From NCBI GenBank assembly GCA_031259225.1, contig JAIRLT010000076.1, forward strand, positions 1 through 6,615: 6,615 nucleotides of DNA, written 5' to 3'. Position 1 is the first letter of the stretch; each line of letters opens with the position of its first letter. Both the position numbers and the translations under genes were made by a program. Below the pieces are notes generated by a model. The model did not search any database. It saw nothing but the letters and a program-made list of their open reading frames with translations, and had not been told where the DNA came from. Shown piece after piece: positions 5,245 to 6,615 of the stretch. This DNA is from Prevotellaceae bacterium. Lineage in GTDB: Bacteria; Bacteroidota; Bacteroidia; Bacteroidales; UBA932.

Positions 5245-6564
5245 ATTTTTATACCTGACCCATTTCCACATTTCCCGGAGGGTAGGTTTTTTGCCATACA
5301 TCAGGATGCCGACACGGTAGATTTTCCCGGCAAACCAAACGATAGCGATAAACGTTACAAACAACAGCGCTAATGATAATGCTATTTGCCAAAAGGGAAC
5401 GCCAAACGGCATCCGCGCCATCATGACCATTGGGGACGTGAAGGGGATCATCGACCCCCAGAACGAAAGCGAACTGTCGGGATATTGGAAGGTGTGCAGC
5501 ATAAGGAATATGCCAAGTATAAGCGGTATGGTTACCGGAATAGTCAGTTGTTGCGTATCGGCTTCATTTTCCACTGCCGAGCCGACGGCGGCAAACAGTG
5601 CGGCATACAGGAAATAACCAAAAAGGAAATAGAAAAGAAAAGCGGCAATAATCGCTACAAAATTGATAGCGCCCAACATGCCGAGAATATCCGAAGCTAT
5701 CGTGCTTTCCAGCGTTTTCGTTACTTCTGCGCCAACATTGCCTGCTATTGCCGGCATCATATCAGCCGCCGGTGGAACAGTGAAAAAACTTTGCGCCACA
5801 GTAGCTAAAATTAACGTCAGGAGGATCCATATTACAAACTGTAACAGTCCGACCGAAGCCACGCCGGTAATTTTACCCATCATCAGTTGAAACGGCTTCA
5901 CCGACGACACGATGACTTCTATTATCCGGTTGTTTTTTTCTTCGATGACCCCGCGCATCACCATGTTGCCGAACATCAGGATGAACATGTATATCATAAA
6001 GCTGAAGATATAGGAAATGCCCATGCTCAAACCTGCATGCGTGGCTTTCTCTTTGCCGTCGTCGCCCCAGACAAAGGTTTTGACGGGGATTTTTGTTTTT
6101 ACAGACGCCAAAATAGCATCCAAACCGGGAATTTGGTAGGATGCCAGTTTATATTGTTCCAGCGCTTTTTCCATATTGCGTTCCACATGGTTTTGCACCT
6201 CCATGTTAATTTGCCTGAAAGCGTACATCCCTACGGACACTTGCTTTTCTTCATCCATCGGGCTTATCGTAACAATGGCATACCATCCTTCTTTTTCGAA
6301 CTGTTGTTTCAACGAGTCAAGCGATGCCCCGGGGCGGAAATGGAAAATAATATTTCCGGTATTCGACAGCGCTTTCTCTGCCAGTCCTGACTGGTCAATG
6401 ACTATCATCGTTTTCTGCCGGTCATCCTTTACCGATTGGATGAAAAACGGCACCACCATTAACCCGGCAAGCAATACCGGCACAAGGATAGTGGTAATGA
6501 TAAACGATTTTTTCTTCACGCGCGTCAAGAATTCGCGCTCAATAATCAGGAATATTTTTTTCAT
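5242..6564 (-). CDS. NatB-type ABC-2 family transporter permease
   Basis: The 440-residue inner-membrane protein has the layout of NatB / ABC-2 (ABC2_membrane_3) export permeases. A cytoplasmic N-terminus (REFLTRVKKKS, 10-20) precedes TM1 (about 21-43), then an extracytoplasmic domain (about 45-175), then about five further membrane segments (roughly 178-202, 234-258, 299-330, 341-358 and 391-413). After TM2 comes the family's cytoplasmic signature, IEEKNNRIIEVIVSS (207-221) plus KPFQLMMGK (223-231). A basic tail (YGKKPTLREMWKWVRYKN) ends it. NatB works with the ATPase NatA in sodium or other substrate export; the substrate here cannot be inferred. No ATPase gene is present, and the 51 bp up to the window edge show no clear promoter, so the ATPase gene probably lies just upstream on the same strand. 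The ATG at 6562-6564 follows an A-rich leader. The gene is convergent to rpiB. Confidence 0.9.
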   Translation of the reverse strand: MKKIFLIIEREFLTRVKKKSFIITTILVPVLLAGLMVVPFFIQSVKDDRQKTMIVIDQSGLAEKALSNTGNIIFHFRPGASLDSLKQQFEKEGWYAIVTISPMDEEKQVSVGMYAFRQINMEVQNHVERNMEKALEQYKLASYQIPGLDAILASVKTKIPVKTFVWGDDGKEKATHAGLSMGISYIFSFMIYMFILMFGNMVMRGVIEEKNNRIIEVIVSSVKPFQLMMGKITGVASVGLLQFVIWILLTLILATVAQSFFTVPPAADMMPAIAGNVGAEVTKTLESTIASDILGMLGAINFVAIIAAFLFYFLFGYFLYAALFAAVGSAVENEADTQQLTIPVTIPLILGIFLMLHTFQYPDSSLSFWGSMIPFTSPMVMMARMPFGVPFWQIALSLALLFVTFIAIVWFAGKIYRVGILMYGKKPTLREMWKWVRYKN

Positions 6565-6615
6565 GGTTGTTTTTATTGATTTGTTGCCAATGGTTACACG
6601 GATTGTTTGTTAATT

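Noticed and set aside
5887..6390. Plus-strand open frames of up to 167 codons across 5386-6613
   Set aside because: They are antisense to the ABC-2 permease, His/Phe-rich and without family features.
1..6615. CRISPR array, tRNA, rRNA, insertion sequence or prophage genes
   Set aside because: No regularly spaced repeats, no tRNA-like cloverleaf, and no transposase, integrase or phage structural motif was found on either strand.

Overview
The window reads as chromosome of a Bacteroidota bacterium, probably Bacteroidales-like. Four things point there. There is a type IX secretion (T9SS) cargo protein with a type A C-terminal sorting domain, and next to it a PorV-type outer-membrane barrel. The first gene carries a FISUMP-type ('Fibrobacter succinogenes major paralogous') C-terminal domain. 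The start codons follow A-rich leaders rather than Shine-Dalgarno sequences. A TAnnTTTG-type -7 promoter element lies upstream of asnS. The genetic code appears standard. No rRNA, tRNA, CRISPR array, transposase or integrase was seen.

Left part (1-1294), the accessory and most unusual section: the 3' part of a large FISUMP / C-type-lectin-like protein gene is followed, after a 115-bp gap holding a small stem-loop and an 11-bp direct repeat, by a 112-codon gene. That small protein resembles the Avd (accessory variability determinant) four-helix-bundle proteins of diversity-generating retroelements (DGRs). A lectin-fold target gene followed by avd is the normal front half of a DGR cassette. However, no template repeat and no reverse transcriptase gene follow: the next gene is the housekeeping asnS. 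The locus may be a remote or degenerate DGR target module, a cassette whose RT lies upstream of the window, or a module served in trans by an RT elsewhere.

Middle part (1399-5134): asnS (asparaginyl-tRNA synthetase), a small secreted Ig-like T9SS cargo protein, a PorV-like T9SS barrel and rpiB (ribose-5-phosphate isomerase B) run in the same direction with gaps of 45, 18 and 11 bp. They probably form one transcription unit from the promoter in front of asnS. The cargo and PorV genes make functional sense together, because PorV shuttles T9SS cargo to the sortase PorU at the cell surface. The two enzymes look like unrelated housekeeping passengers.

Right part (5135-6615): a convergent intergenic region holds C/G-rich and TTTAC/GTAAA hairpins and a five-unit 7-bp minisatellite. 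The last repeat unit contains the stop codon of a minus-strand NatB-type ABC-2 permease gene. The ATPase partner is not in the window and is expected beyond the right edge.
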